Positions 36,228-46,088 of a DNA stretch of 64,000 nucleotides are shown here, one piece after another. The first letter of the stretch is position 1; every line of letters starts with the position of its first letter. The notes under the pieces are model-generated. The model ran no database searches. It saw only the letters and a program-made list of their open reading frames with translations, and was not told the origin of the DNA. Position numbers and translations under genes: made by a program. The stretch comes from Bradyrhizobium sp. C9 (GTDB taxonomy: Bacteria > Pseudomonadota > Alphaproteobacteria > Rhizobiales > Xanthobacteraceae): positions 248,001-312,000 of the forward strand of contig NZ_NWTG01000002.1 of assembly GCF_002532045.1 (NCBI RefSeq). The letters run 5' to 3'.

Positions 36228-37079
36228 TCAGCCGAGCGCAGCGTAGCGTGCAGCCATCACGGCGTCGAACGCATTTGCCATCGCGGCATGCGGCGGGGTT
36301 AATCCCGTGAACAGCTTGAATGCATCGGCCGAGGCGTTGATCGCAAGCTCTCGTCCGGTCAGGACGCTTGCGCCTTTGGCTTTTGCTGCTGTCAGGAGCG
36401 GCGTCCAGAGTGGCGTGTAGACGGCGTCGGCGACCCACATCGCCGGGTGCAGCAGCGCGTCCGGCACCGGCGTGTCACGGCTCGGCAGCATGCCGACCGG
36501 CGTTGCATTGACGAGACCTGTGGCGCCGTCCACCGCGATCGCGACGCTGCCGGCATGGACCGCATGGCGATCCGCCAACTGGGCCGCGAGCCGCGCGGCC
36601 TTGGCGGCATCGGCATCGAAGATCCTGATCCCGGCGACACCGATACCGGCCAGCGCGAAGGCGATCGCCTTGCCGACACCGCCGGCACCGATCAATGCGA
36701 TCGGGCCGCGCGGCGCGCTGGCGAGCAACGGCGCGATCGCACGCGCAAAGCCCGATGCATCGGTGTTGTGCCCGACGAGACGGGTGCCACTGGCGACAAT
36801 GGTGTTGACCGCGCCGATCGCGCGGGCATCCGGCGTGAGGTCATCGAGCAGATCGACCACCGCCTCCTTGTAGGGAAAAGTGACGTTGACGCCGGCGAAG
36901 CCGAGCCGCCTGACGCCCTCGAGCATGGCGCGCAGCTCATCGCGACCGGCGCCATCGACCTCGATGAGTTGGTAGTGACAGTGAACGCCGAGCGCGGCGG
37001 CGGCCTGCTCGTGCATTGCAGGCGCCGCCGAATGCGCGATCGGGTACCCGATCAGACCGGCCAGGAAACGGTCGCGCAT
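36228..37079 (-). CDS. Shikimate dehydrogenase family protein (AroE-like)
   Basis: This 283-residue protein begins with the substrate-binding domain (FLAGLIGYPIAHSAAPAMHE, then GVNVTFPYKEAVVDLLDDLT with the catalytic Lys) and DASGFARAI. A Rossmann domain with LIGAGGVGKAIAFALAGIG follows. The SAAPAM segment departs from the usual SxSP shikimate-binding serines of biosynthetic AroE, and the gene pairs with a Gfo/Idh oxidoreductase near pca genes. A catabolic quinate/shikimate-type dehydrogenase is therefore more likely than the housekeeping enzyme. GAGGGACA precedes the ATG at 37079. Confidence 0.82.
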   Translation of the reverse strand: MRDRFLAGLIGYPIAHSAAPAMHEQAAAALGVHCHYQLIEVDGAGRDELRAMLEGVRRLGFAGVNVTFPYKEAVVDLLDDLTPDARAIGAVNTIVASGTRLVGHNTDASGFARAIAPLLASAPRGPIALIGAGGVGKAIAFALAGIGVAGIRIFDADAAKAARLAAQLADRHAVHAGSVAIAVDGATGLVNATPVGMLPSRDTPVPDALLHPAMWVADAVYTPLWTPLLTAAKAKGASVLTGRELAINASADAFKLFTGLTPPHAAMANAFDAVMAARYAALG

Positions 37080-37100
37080 TGTCCCTCACGTCAGTCGTGC

Positions 37101-37565
37101 TCAGCTCATGCGGTCGAGCCGAGCATAGCTGTCTTCCATGCCGTGCTCCATGCCGGTCGCGAGCATCGCCGCGCGCGTCTCGGCATCCGGCAAGGTCATC
37201 CGCATCGTCATCACGGTGCCGCTGCCGTCGGGCGCAAACCGCGTCTCGACGTGATTATCCGGGGTCGGATCCGGCAGGTGCATGCGCTCGACATGCACGA
37301 TGCGGCTGTACGGTTCGAGCGCGACATATTCGCCGGTCAAATGAAAGCCGCCGCCCTTGCCGTCGGTCCATTCGTAGCGAATCTTGCCGCCGGGCCTGAG
37401 GTCGCTGATGCAGACCGGCATGGTCCAACCTTCCGGACCGAGCAGCCACTTCTGCAAGATCTCCGGCTCTGTATGCGCGCGATACACCGCTTCCGGCGGC
37501 GCGGCAAAGCGCCTGGTGACAACGATGTAGCGGTCGCCTTCGGTCTTCAGCGTCAACTTGCTCAT
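37101..37565 (-). CDS. SRPBCC/AHSA1-family protein
   Basis: This 154-residue protein has the START/Bet v1-like pattern of activator of Hsp90 ATPase homologues: VTRRFAAPPEAVYRAHTEPE, LQKWLLGPEGWTMPVC, DLRPGGKIRYEW and PDGSGTVMTMRMTL. Such proteins often pair with an ArsR regulator, as here (10-base gap), and may bind hydrophobic ligands. AAGG lies seven bases before the ATG. The exact role is unknown. Confidence 0.88.
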   Translation of the reverse strand: MSKLTLKTEGDRYIVVTRRFAAPPEAVYRAHTEPEILQKWLLGPEGWTMPVCISDLRPGGKIRYEWTDGKGGGFHLTGEYVALEPYSRIVHVERMHLPDPTPDNHVETRFAPDGSGTVMTMRMTLPDAETRAAMLATGMEHGMEDSYARLDRMS

Positions 37566-37575
37566 GGGATACCCT

Positions 37576-37899
37576 TCACGTCTCAGGCTTCATGGCGGCC
37601 AGCACTCCGTCCAGCCGGTCGTAATTGGTTTCAAGCGCCCGCCGCAGCATGCCGAGCCATTGATCGATCTCGGCGACCGCCGTCGGCGCCAGCCGGCACG
37701 GCCGCTTGGTGCCTTCAACGCGGCGAACGATCAGACCCGCGCCCTCGAGCACCTTGAGATGGCGGGAGATCGCGGGCTGGGTCATCTCGAACGGCTCGAC
37801 CAGCTCCATGACAGTCGCCTCACCCAAAGCGAGACGCGCCAGGATCGCCCGGCGGGTCGGGTCGGCGAGTGCGGAAAAGGCGGCGTCGAGGTTGGGCAT
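37576..37899 (-). CDS. ArsR-family transcriptional regulator
   Basis: This 107-residue winged helix protein reads ALADPTRRAILARLALGEAT, then ELVEPFEMTQPAISRHLKVLEGAGLI. No metal-binding CVC motif is visible, so this is not a classical arsenic/metal sensor; it is the type paired with SRPBCC proteins. It heads a two-gene operon. The repeated site upstream (37916-37944) is probably its own operator. Confidence 0.92.
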   Translation of the reverse strand: MPNLDAAFSALADPTRRAILARLALGEATVMELVEPFEMTQPAISRHLKVLEGAGLIVRRVEGTKRPCRLAPTAVAEIDQWLGMLRRALETNYDRLDGVLAAMKPET

Positions 37900-37915
37900 C
37901 CTTGATCCCGTATCT

Positions 37916-37944
37916 GTTATATAACCGACTTGCTATATAACCGA
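37916..37944. promoter_or_regulatory. Candidate ArsR operator with repeated TATATAACCGA
   Basis: GTTATATAAC (37916-37925) is a perfect palindrome, and TATATAACCGA occurs twice, 16 bases apart (37918-37928 and 37934-37944). The block is strikingly A/T-rich for this genome and lies 17 bases upstream of the arsR start. Autorepression is the simplest reading. Confidence 0.6.
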
Positions 37945-38040
37945 TCACGCATAGTCAAGCAAAATCCGCTGCGGCGATGGCGCGCAGCGGATTTGGTCGT
38001 CCCAGTGCAGGATTGGCGCGCCGCCGGGCGCGGTCAGCGG

Positions 38041-38637
38041 CTAGACGTCGAAGAACACGGTCTCGTCGTCGCCCTGCAGATGGACGTCGAACGTGTAGGT
38101 ATTGCCCGCACCGGCCTTGCGCTTCGCGATCAAGGTCGGGCGGCGATCGGCCGGCACCAGCGCGAGCACGGCATCGCCGGCGTTGCCGGCTTCGTCGTCG
38201 AAATAGATCCTTGTGTAGAGATGCAGCAGCATGCCGCGTGCGAACACCGCGAGCACGATGTGCGGCGCCTGCGGCTTGCCGTCGGCATCAGGCACCACGC
38301 CGGGCTTGATGGTGTCGAACGCATAGAAGCCGCTCTTGTCGGTGCCGCAGCGACCGAAGCCCTTGAACGAGGAATTCGGCAGCGCGCGCGCATCCTGCGG
38401 ATCGGAGAAGCGGCCCTGGCTGTCGGCCTGCCAGATCTCCAGCATGCAATCCGGGATCACGGCGCCGTCGCCGTCATAGACGGTACCCTCGACACGGATG
38501 CGCTCGCCCGAGGCGTCAGGCGTCAGCAAGTTGTTGGTGAAAGCATCGTTCCACTCATACTCGCCGTTCGGCGTCAGGCCGTATTTGAAATAGGGGCCGA
38601 CGGTCTGCGAGGGCGTGATTCCATCAGGACGTGACAC
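38041..38637 (-). CDS. pcaG: Protocatechuate 3,4-dioxygenase, alpha subunit
   Basis: This 198-residue protein begins GITPSQTVGPYFKYGL, typical for PcaG, and contains GAVIPDCMLEIWQADSQGR and GKPQAPHIVLAVFARGMLLH. The alpha subunit lacks the iron ligands and forms the ring-cleaving (alpha-beta-Fe)12 complex with PcaH, converting protocatechuate to beta-carboxymuconate. It starts with GTG immediately after the pcaH stop; the ribosome-binding site GGAGA lies inside the pcaH end, so translation is coupled. Confidence 0.95.
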   Translation of the reverse strand: MSRPDGITPSQTVGPYFKYGLTPNGEYEWNDAFTNNLLTPDASGERIRVEGTVYDGDGAVIPDCMLEIWQADSQGRFSDPQDARALPNSSFKGFGRCGTDKSGFYAFDTIKPGVVPDADGKPQAPHIVLAVFARGMLLHLYTRIYFDDEAGNAGDAVLALVPADRRPTLIAKRKAGAGNTYTFDVHLQGDDETVFFDV

Positions 38638-39339
38638 TTACTTGGTCTCCATCGGCGTGGCGCTGCGCCCGCGCAGCACGATATCGAAGCGATAGCAAAG
38701 CGCCCATTCCGGCTTGGTGTTCTCGAGATCGAACGACGAGATCATCCGCGCCCGCGCCTTCTCATCCGTCACCGAATTGAAGATCGGATCGAACGGGAAC
38801 AGCGGATCGCCGGGGAAATACATCTGCGTCACCAGCCGCGAGATGAAGGAATGCCCGAACACCGAGAAGTGGATATGCGCGGGCCGCCACGCATTGTGAT
38901 GATTGCCCCACGGATACGCGCCGGGCTTGATGGTGATGAACTTGTAGTAGCCTTGCGCGTCACTCTGCGTCCGGCCGGCGCCGGTAAAATTCGGATCGAG
39001 CGGCGCGGGGTGCTGGTCGACGACGTGGATGTAGCGGCCGCAGGCATTGGCCTGCCACAACTCGACCAGCGTATTCGGGACCCCGCGGCCATCCTCGTCG
39101 CGCACATGACCGTGCACGATGATGCGCTCGCCGAGCGGCTCGCCCTTGGCCTGGATGGTGAGATCATTGTCGTGCGCGCGCACGGTCTCATGACCGTAGA
39201 CCGGACCGGTCAGTTCCGAGAGCGTGTGCCGCATCGGGATCAGCGGCTTTTGCGGCGAGCGCTTCACGGTGGAGCGATAGTCCGGCGACAGCCGCGCCGG
39301 ATGGGCCGCAAGCGATTGCAGCGGGTACAACAAGGTCAT
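38638..39339 (-). CDS. pcaH: Protocatechuate 3,4-dioxygenase, beta subunit
   Basis: This 233-residue subunit carries the non-haem Fe(III) site: a Tyr in NACGRYIHVVDQ, a Tyr in KPGAYPWGN, and two His in RPAHIHFSVFG. The N-terminus (HPARLSPDYRSTVKRSPQ) is typical. It supplies the active site of the intradiol dioxygenase of the beta-ketoadipate pathway. The ATG at 39339 has GGAGG nine bases upstream. It lies 105 bases downstream of pcaF and directly abuts pcaG. Confidence 0.95.
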   Translation of the reverse strand: MTLLYPLQSLAAHPARLSPDYRSTVKRSPQKPLIPMRHTLSELTGPVYGHETVRAHDNDLTIQAKGEPLGERIIVHGHVRDEDGRGVPNTLVELWQANACGRYIHVVDQHPAPLDPNFTGAGRTQSDAQGYYKFITIKPGAYPWGNHHNAWRPAHIHFSVFGHSFISRLVTQMYFPGDPLFPFDPIFNSVTDEKARARMISSFDLENTKPEWALCYRFDIVLRGRSATPMETK

Positions 39340-39444
39340 GGCGAATTCCTCCGCGGCCCACGCGCCCCGTGGGCTCACATCAGATCATTATAGCGCATAA
39401 CCAAATTGGGGAAGGGCTGTTTTCAGCCCTTCCAAGCCATTGGA

Positions 39445-40653
<1,209 letters not shown>

Positions 40654-40863
40654 TGAATCTCTCCCTGAATGCCGCGACTTAGGCGCTGGATCGGCTGGAA
40701 CTTGAGGTGAGTTTTAGGAGCGTGCCCGCGGCAGGTCAATTGACGCGGCAGCGCGCCCCGCACGCATTACCGTGAGAGCTGTCATAATGGCACCGTGGAC
40801 AGGGTGGAAAACTCCGCCTTCGCGGATAGGACCGCATGGCGAAATTCTGTAGTTTCCGCCCCT

Positions 40864-40964
40864 TGGAGCCCTGACGGTTCTGATGAAATCAGAATCGGGC
40901 TCCAGATTCTTCTTTGGACGCGTTTTCTTCACGCGAACCGGTGCCCACTTCTCTTGAAAACGCT
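40864..40964. repeat. Dispersed repeat upstream of mutS
   Basis: GGAGCCC (40864) pairs with GGGCTCC, enclosing a small TCTGAT-GAA-ATCAGA hairpin (40879-40893). This is followed by GACGCGTTTTCTTCACGCG and AACCGGTGCCCACTTC at 40917-40950. The second part resembles the repeat at 1722-1780 and is one I recognise from Bradyrhizobium-type genomes. The element occupies the last 100 of the 314 bases between pcaF and mutS and ends four bases before the mutS ATG. The rest of that gap shows no gene; two promoters in opposite directions must lie there. Confidence 0.6.
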
Positions 40965-40967
40965 TCG

Positions 40968-43694
40968 ATGACCATTCAGCAGCCCATCCCCGCTCCGCCC
41001 GAAGCGACTCCCGCCGAGGCCCCGTCGCGCATCACGCCGATGATGGAACAGTATCTGGAGATCAAGGCGGCCCATCCCGGCCTGCTGCTGTTCTATCGGA
41101 TGGGCGATTTTTACGAGCTGTTCTTCGAGGACGCCGAGATCGCCTCCAAGACGCTCGGCATCGTGCTGACCAAGCGCGGCAAGCATCAGGGCATCGACAT
41201 CCCGATGTGCGGCGTGCCGGTCGAACGCTCCGAGGACTACCTGCATCGCCTGATCGGCGCCGGGCACCGCGTCGCGGTGTGCGAGCAGACGGAAAATCCC
41301 GCGGAGGCAAAAGCCCGCGGCAACAAGAGTGTAGTCCGCCGCGGCGTGGTGCGGCTGGTGACGCCGGGCACGCTGACCGAAGATACGCTGCTCGACGCCC
41401 GCACCAACAATTACCTGATCGCAATCGCGCGCGCCCGCGGCTCGGCCGGCGCGGATCGTCTCGGCCTTGCCTGGATCGACATCTCGACCTCCGAATTCAT
41501 GGTGACGGAATGCGCGACATCAGAGCTTGCGGCGACGCTGGCGCGGATCAACCCGAACGAGGCTATCGTCACCGACGCGCTCTACAGCGACAATGAACTG
41601 GCGCCGACCTTGCGCGAACTGCCGTCGGTGACGCCGCTGACCCGTGACGTGTTCGACAGCGCCACCGCGGAGCGGCGGCTGTGCGACTACTTCGCGGTCG
41701 CGACCATGGATGGCCTGTCCGCGATGTCGCGGCTGGAGGCGACCGCCGCGGCCGCCGCCGTCACCTATATCGACCGCACCCAGGTGGGGAAACGTCCGCC
41801 GCTGTCGCCGCCGGCGCGCGAGGCCGCCGGCACCACGATGGCGATCGATCCGGCGACCCGCGCCAACCTCGAGCTGACGCGGACACTGGCCGGCGAACGC
41901 CGCGGCTCGCTGCTCGATGCGATCGACTGCACCGTCACGGCGGCGGGCTCGCGCCTCCTCGCACAACGCCTTGCCGCGCCGCTGACCGATGTCGCCGTGA
42001 TCGCGCGGCGGCTCGATGCGGTTTCGGCGTTCGTTGCGGACTCGGCGGCGCGCGAGGACGTCAGAACCGTGCTGCGCGCGGCGCCCGACATGTCGCGGGC
42101 GCTGGCCCGGCTCTCGGTCGGCCGCGGCGGCCCGCGCGATCTCGCCAGCCTGCGCGACGGCATCCTCGCCGCCGACCAGGCGCTGGAGCTCTTGGCGCAG
42201 CTGACCAACCCACCGGCGGAAGTCTCCACGGTGATGGCGGCCTTGCGGCGCCCCTCGCGCGATCTGGCGCAGGAATTCTCCCGCGCACTCTCCGAGCAGT
42301 TGCCGCTGATCAAGCGCGACGGCGGCTTCGTCCGCGAAGGCTATGAGGCCGCGCTCGACGAGAGCCGCAATTTGCGCGATGCCTCGCGCCTCGTCGTCGC
42401 CGCGATGCAGGCGCGCTATGCCGAGGACAGCGGCATCAAGACGCTGAAGATCCGGCACAACAATGTGCTTGGCTATTTCGTCGAGGTCACCGCGCAGCAC
42501 GGCGACAAGCTGTTCGCGCCGCCGCTGAATGCGACCTTCATCCACCGCCAGACGCTGGCGGGACAGGTCCGCTTCACCACGGCAGAGCTCGGCGAGACCG
42601 AGGCCAAGATCGCCAATGCCGGCGAGCGCGCGCTCAATCTCGAGCTCGAGATCTTCGAGCGGCTGAGCGCGCTGGCGCTCGCGGCGAGCGACGATCTGCG
42701 CAACGCCGCGCATGCCTTTGCGATGCTCGATGTCGCGACCTCGCTGGCGAAGCTTGCGATCGACGACAATTATGTGCGGCCCGATGTCGACGGCTCGCTC
42801 GGCTTTGCGATCGAGGGCGGCCGGCATCCGGTGGTCGAGCAGGCGCTAAAGCGCGACGGCCAGCCGTTCATCGCCAACGCCTGCGATCTGTCGCCGGCGC
42901 CGGGACAGAAGTCCGGCCAGCTCTGGCTGATCACCGGTCCGAACATGGCCGGTAAATCGACCTTCCTGCGCCAGAATGCGCTGATCGCGCTGCTGGCGCA
43001 GATCGGCTCCTACGTGCCGGCGTCGCGGGCGCGACTCGGCATCGTCGACCGGCTGTTCTCGCGCGTCGGCGCCGCCGACGATCTGGCGCGGGGACGCTCG
43101 ACCTTCATGGTCGAGATGGTCGAGACCGCCGTGATCCTGAACCAGGCCAGCGAACGGTCGCTGGTGATCCTCGACGAGATCGGCCGCGGCACTGCGACCT
43201 TCGACGGCCTGTCGATTGCCTGGGCCGCGATCGAGCATCTGCATGAAAGCAACCGCTGCCGCACGCTCTTTGCCACCCACTATCATGAGCTGACCGCGCT
43301 CTCGGCAAAACTGCCGCGGATGTTCAACGCCACGGTGCGGGTCAAGGAATGGCAGGGCGATGTCGTGTTCCTGCACGAGGTGCTGCCGGGCTCCGCGGAC
43401 CGCTCCTACGGCATCCAGGTCGCCAAGCTCGCCGGCCTGCCGCCGGCCGTGATCACGCGCGCCAAATCGGTGCTGGCGAAACTCGAAGCCCAGGACCGCG
43501 GCCAGACCGCGCGCGCTCTGGCCGACGACCTGCCACTGTTCGCCGTCCCCTCCCGCGCCGCAAGTGAGGACAAGCCGCCGAGCGAGGCGGATTTGCTGGT
43601 CGAGGCGGTGAAGGCACTGCATCCCGACGAGATGTCACCGCGCGAGGCGCTCGACGCGCTGTATGCGCTGAGGGCCAAACTGCCGAAGACATAG
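40968..43694 (+). CDS. mutS: DNA mismatch repair protein MutS
   Basis: This 908-residue protein has the complete set of MutS domains. The mismatch-binding F-x-E motif appears in [14 protein letters not shown]. Connector, core and clamp domains follow, then the ATPase with [18 protein letters not shown] (Walker A), [16 protein letters not shown] (Walker B) and [13 protein letters not shown]. It recognises base mismatches and recruits MutL. I choose the ATG at 40968 (MTIQQPIP); a TTG at 40914 would add 18 residues encoded by the upstream repeat. No good ribosome-binding site is seen. Confidence 0.96.
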   Translation: MTIQQPIPAPPEATPAEAPSRITPMMEQYLEIKAAHPGLLLFYRMGDFYELFFEDAEIASKTLGIVLTKRGKHQGIDIPMCGVPVERSEDYLHRLIGAGHRVAVCEQTENPAEAKARGNKSVVRRGVVRLVTPGTLTEDTLLDARTNNYLIAIARARGSAGADRLGLAWIDISTSEFMVTECATSELAATLARINPNEAIVTDALYSDNELAPTLRELPSVTPLTRDVFDSATAERRLCDYFAVATMDGLSAMSRLEATAAAAAVTYIDRTQVGKRPPLSPPAREAAGTTMAIDPATRANLELTRTLAGERRGSLLDAIDCTVTAAGSRLLAQRLAAPLTDVAVIARRLDAVSAFVADSAAREDVRTVLRAAPDMSRALARLSVGRGGPRDLASLRDGILAADQALELLAQLTNPPAEVSTVMAALRRPSRDLAQEFSRALSEQLPLIKRDGGFVREGYEAALDESRNLRDASRLVVAAMQARYAEDSGIKTLKIRHNNVLGYFVEVTAQHGDKLFAPPLNATFIHRQTLAGQVRFTTAELGETEAKIANAGERALNLELEIFERLSALALAASDDLRNAAHAFAMLDVATSLAKLAIDDNYVRPDVDGSLGFAIEGGRHPVVEQALKRDGQPFIANACDLSPAPGQKSGQLWLITGPNMAGKSTFLRQNALIALLAQIGSYVPASRARLGIVDRLFSRVGAADDLARGRSTFMVEMVETAVILNQASERSLVILDEIGRGTATFDGLSIAWAAIEHLHESNRCRTLFATHYHELTALSAKLPRMFNATVRVKEWQGDVVFLHEVLPGSADRSYGIQVAKLAGLPPAVITRAKSVLAKLEAQDRGQTARALADDLPLFAVPSRAASEDKPPSEADLLVEAVKALHPDEMSPREALDALYALRAKLPKT

Positions 43695-43705
43695 ACGGTA
43701 CCGTA

Positions 43706-43782
43706 GGATGGGTAGAGCAAAGCGAAACCCATCAACCGTTGTATGCCGAAGCATGATGGGTTTTGCTTCGCTCTACCCATCC
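43706..43782. repeat. Long hairpin between mutS and a convergent gene
   Basis: The left arm 43706-43734 starts GGATGGGTAGAGC and ends GAAACCCATCA; the right arm 43754-43782 is its reverse complement at 27 of 29 positions. The 19-base loop reads through CCGTTGTATGCCG. Placed between two convergent genes, it can terminate both. The GGGTAGAGCAAAGCGAAACCC motif family is common in this type of genome. Confidence 0.8.
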
Positions 43783-43789
43783 CACGCCT

Positions 43790-44593
43790 CTACAGCTTCG
43801 CGGCTTTCCTCCGCCCGATCTGCCACAGCGCCAGATTCCACACGATGCAGGTGGCGAGCGCGCAGCTGAGCCCGATGGCCGAGCCGAATTGCGCGACCGC
43901 GATGTGCAGCACGGCGATGCCGAGGCCGAAGCCGAGCAGGCCCCAGGCGCTGTTGGCGAGCACGGCGGCGGTGGCGGGGCCGCCGATCCGCGGATGCAGG
44001 ATCAGCATCATCGAGGAGAACACGATCGGAAACAGCGCGATCACGCCGGTGACGCGCGGGCCGACCCAGGTCGACGCGGTGACGACGGTGCCGACAAGGC
44101 TCGCGACCAGCGCGGCGCGCAGCGGAATGTCGTACCAGCGCCGCGCGATCAGCGGCATTTTCGCGACGTGCCGATAAGGCCTCAGCAGCGGGATGCAGAT
44201 CGCAAAGGCAATGGCATTGAGGATCAAGCCGCCGGCGAGCGTCCAGGCGAACTGGCGAATGATGGTGCCGAGCACGAGCCACAAGGCGATCGCGGAACCC
44301 GCGCTGATCCACATGCCGCGGCGCTGCGCCAGCACGGCGTAAGTGAGGCCCATGAAGATCGTGGCGGCATTGACCGGCAGGCTCGACAGCGCGCCCTCGG
44401 CGATGAAGGCGGCGTCATGGTCGAGCGCGAGGAAGGTGTAGGACGGCCCGGCCGAGATCGGCAGCGTGGCGATCAGCGCGCCGATCACCGGTCCCGAACG
44501 TTCCGTGATGATGGACGCACTGACCACGAAGGCGGCGGCAACCGCCATGCGCAGCACAAGGAGCAGGACGAAGTGGAGTTCGGGGGACATCAC
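43790..44593 (-). CDS. Integral membrane protein of unknown function
   Basis: This 267-residue protein has about seven to eight hydrophobic segments (FVLLLVLRMAVAAAFVVSAS, VIGALIATLPISAGPSYTF, ALWLVLGTIIRQFAW, LIVGTVVTASTWV-like). There are two halves of similar build: ALIATLPISAGPSYTFLAL and VTGVIALFPIVFSSMMLIL both have small-residue-rich motifs. No transporter signature is recognisable. It is monocistronic, flanked by hairpin repeats on both sides. Confidence 0.75.
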   Translation of the reverse strand: MMSPELHFVLLLVLRMAVAAAFVVSASIITERSGPVIGALIATLPISAGPSYTFLALDHDAAFIAEGALSSLPVNAATIFMGLTYAVLAQRRGMWISAGSAIALWLVLGTIIRQFAWTLAGGLILNAIAFAICIPLLRPYRHVAKMPLIARRWYDIPLRAALVASLVGTVVTASTWVGPRVTGVIALFPIVFSSMMLILHPRIGGPATAAVLANSAWGLLGFGLGIAVLHIAVAQFGSAIGLSCALATCIVWNLALWQIGRRKAAKL

Positions 44594-44595
44594 GT

Positions 44596-44716
44596 GTCGT
44601 CCCGGCGAAGGCCGGGACCCATAACCACAAATGGGTGTGAGGAGCGAAAGCCGTCGGGCAGCGCGGCTTGAACCGAGAGGACACGGCGTATGGGTCCCGG
44701 CCTTCGCCGGGACGAC
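44596..44716. repeat. MITE-like element with 26-bp perfect inverted ends
   Basis: The left arm (44596-44621) starts GTCGTCCCGGCGAAGGCC and ends GGGACCCA; the right arm (44691-44716) is its exact reverse complement. The 69-base core starts TAACCACAAATGGG. Total length (121) and arm length equal those of the copy at 33272-33392. It fills the gap between the membrane-protein and OsmC genes. Confidence 0.8.
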
Positions 44717-44731
44717 ACCGGTAAAGGCGGC

Positions 44732-45241
44732 TTAGACCCTGACCATCGACACCGACACCTTCGGGCCGTTCTTGATGGTCTGATAGACCACGCAATAACG
44801 CTCGGTGAGTTTCAGCAGCAGGTCGAGCTTGTCCTGCGGTGCGTCGGTGCCGACGTCGAAGCGCAGGCGGATCTCGCGGAAGCCGACCGGGGCCTCCTTG
44901 TCGACGCCGAGCGTGCCGCGGAAATCGAGATCGCCCTCGGCGAACACATTGCCGACCTTCAGCGGCACCTCGACGGCGGTCGCGACCGATTTCAGCGTGA
45001 CCCCGGCGCAGGCGACCAGCGCTTCCAGCAGCATGTCGCCGGAGCAGAGCTCGAGCCCGGAGCCGCCGGTGGCGGGATGCAGGCCGGCGACCGCGAGCGC
45101 GCGGCCGGTTTCGACCTTGCAGGACAGGCTTTCGTTGTCGATCGTGCCCTTGGCCTTCAACGTGATCACGGCGGCCTGGGGATCGGTCTTGTAGCGCTCC
45201 TTGATCGGAGCCTGCATTGCGCGGAGTTCGGCGGAGTCCAT
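44732..45241 (-). CDS. OsmC-family protein
   Basis: This 169-residue OsmC/Ohr-fold protein has the two-cysteine environment LELCSGDMLLEALVACAGVT and a further Cys in ERYCVVYQTI, plus SCKVETGR near the N-terminus. The family includes thiol peroxidases and less understood relatives; the double-Cys helix fits but does not prove peroxidase activity. GGAG lies nine bases before the ATG at 45241. It follows the ABC transporter operon on the same strand by 58 bases and may be read with it. Confidence 0.85.
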   Translation of the reverse strand: MDSAELRAMQAPIKERYKTDPQAAVITLKAKGTIDNESLSCKVETGRALAVAGLHPATGGSGLELCSGDMLLEALVACAGVTLKSVATAVEVPLKVGNVFAEGDLDFRGTLGVDKEAPVGFREIRLRFDVGTDAPQDKLDLLLKLTERYCVVYQTIKNGPKVSVSMVRV

Positions 45242-45299
45242 AGGTGTCTGCTCCCGGCTGTTCTTCTTTATTCCGATGTAAGCCCTTGCCGCGCCGATG

Positions 45300-46088
45300 T
45301 CACCACCACATCGCCTCGCCGGCGCTGGATTTGTCCGTGACGTCACGCACCGAACGGTCCAGCGAGCGGTCGAGTGCGGTCAGCACGCGGCGCTTGAAGG
45401 TATCGAACAGCTCCGATTTGCGGTCGCGGGGCCGCGCCAGATTGATGGTGATCTCCTCGAACAGCCGGCCCGGCCGCGGCCGCATCACCAGCACCCGGTC
45501 GGCCAGCACCACCGCCTCGTCGACGTCATGGGTGACCAGGATCAAGGTCGGCCGCGTGTCGGCCCAGAGATCGAGCAGATGGTCCTGCAGGTCACGTCGC
45601 GTGAAGGCATCGAGCGCCGAGAACGGCTCGTCGAGCAGCAGCACTTCCGGTTGCGGCACCAGCGCACGGGCGATCGCGACCCGCTGCGCCTGCCCACCGG
45701 ACAATTCGCGCGGCCATGCCACAGCCTTGTCGGCAAGGCCGACGCGGGCCAACGCCGCCGCGATCCGCTCGCGCCTGACCTCGGCTGGGAGATCGGCGAG
45801 ACCGAAGCCGATATTGTCGGCGACGCTGAGCCATGGCAGCAGCCGCGGCTCCTGGAAGATGATGCCGATCTCGGCGTGCGGCGATGTGATCGGCGCATTG
45901 TCGAGCGTCACGCTGCCAGTGCTGGCGCGATCGAGGCCGGCGATGGCGCGCAGCAGCGTCGACTTGCCGCAACCGGAGCCGCCGATGATCGCGACGATCT
46001 CGCCGGGTGAAATCTCGGCCGAGAAGCGCTCCAGCGCGTGCACACCGTTCGGATAGGTCTTGCCGACCTCTTTGAGCGCCAGCATCAC
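45300..46088 (-). CDS. Nitrate/sulfonate/taurine-type ABC ATPase
   Basis: This 262-residue ATPase has Walker A GGSGCGKSTLL, Q-loop IIFQEPRLLPWLSV, signature ELSGGQAQRVAIARAL and Walker B VLLLDEPFSALD. EPRLLPWLSVADNIGFGL is typical of SsuB/TauB/NrtD-like proteins. It energises the permease encoded just upstream, overlapping it by four bases (ATGA). The substrate may be an aliphatic sulfonate or similar anion. Confidence 0.93.
   Translation of the reverse strand: MMLALKEVGKTYPNGVHALERFSAEISPGEIVAIIGGSGCGKSTLLRAIAGLDRASTGSVTLDNAPITSPHAEIGIIFQEPRLLPWLSVADNIGFGLADLPAEVRRERIAAALARVGLADKAVAWPRELSGGQAQRVAIARALVPQPEVLLLDEPFSALDAFTRRDLQDHLLDLWADTRPTLILVTHDVDEAVVLADRVLVMRPRPGRLFEEITINLARPRDRKSELFDTFKRRVLTALDRSLDRSVRDVTDKSSAGEAMWW

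Noticed and set aside
41520..42827. 435-codon minus-strand frame inside mutS
   Set aside because: Antisense shadow; mutS is intact across the whole stretch.
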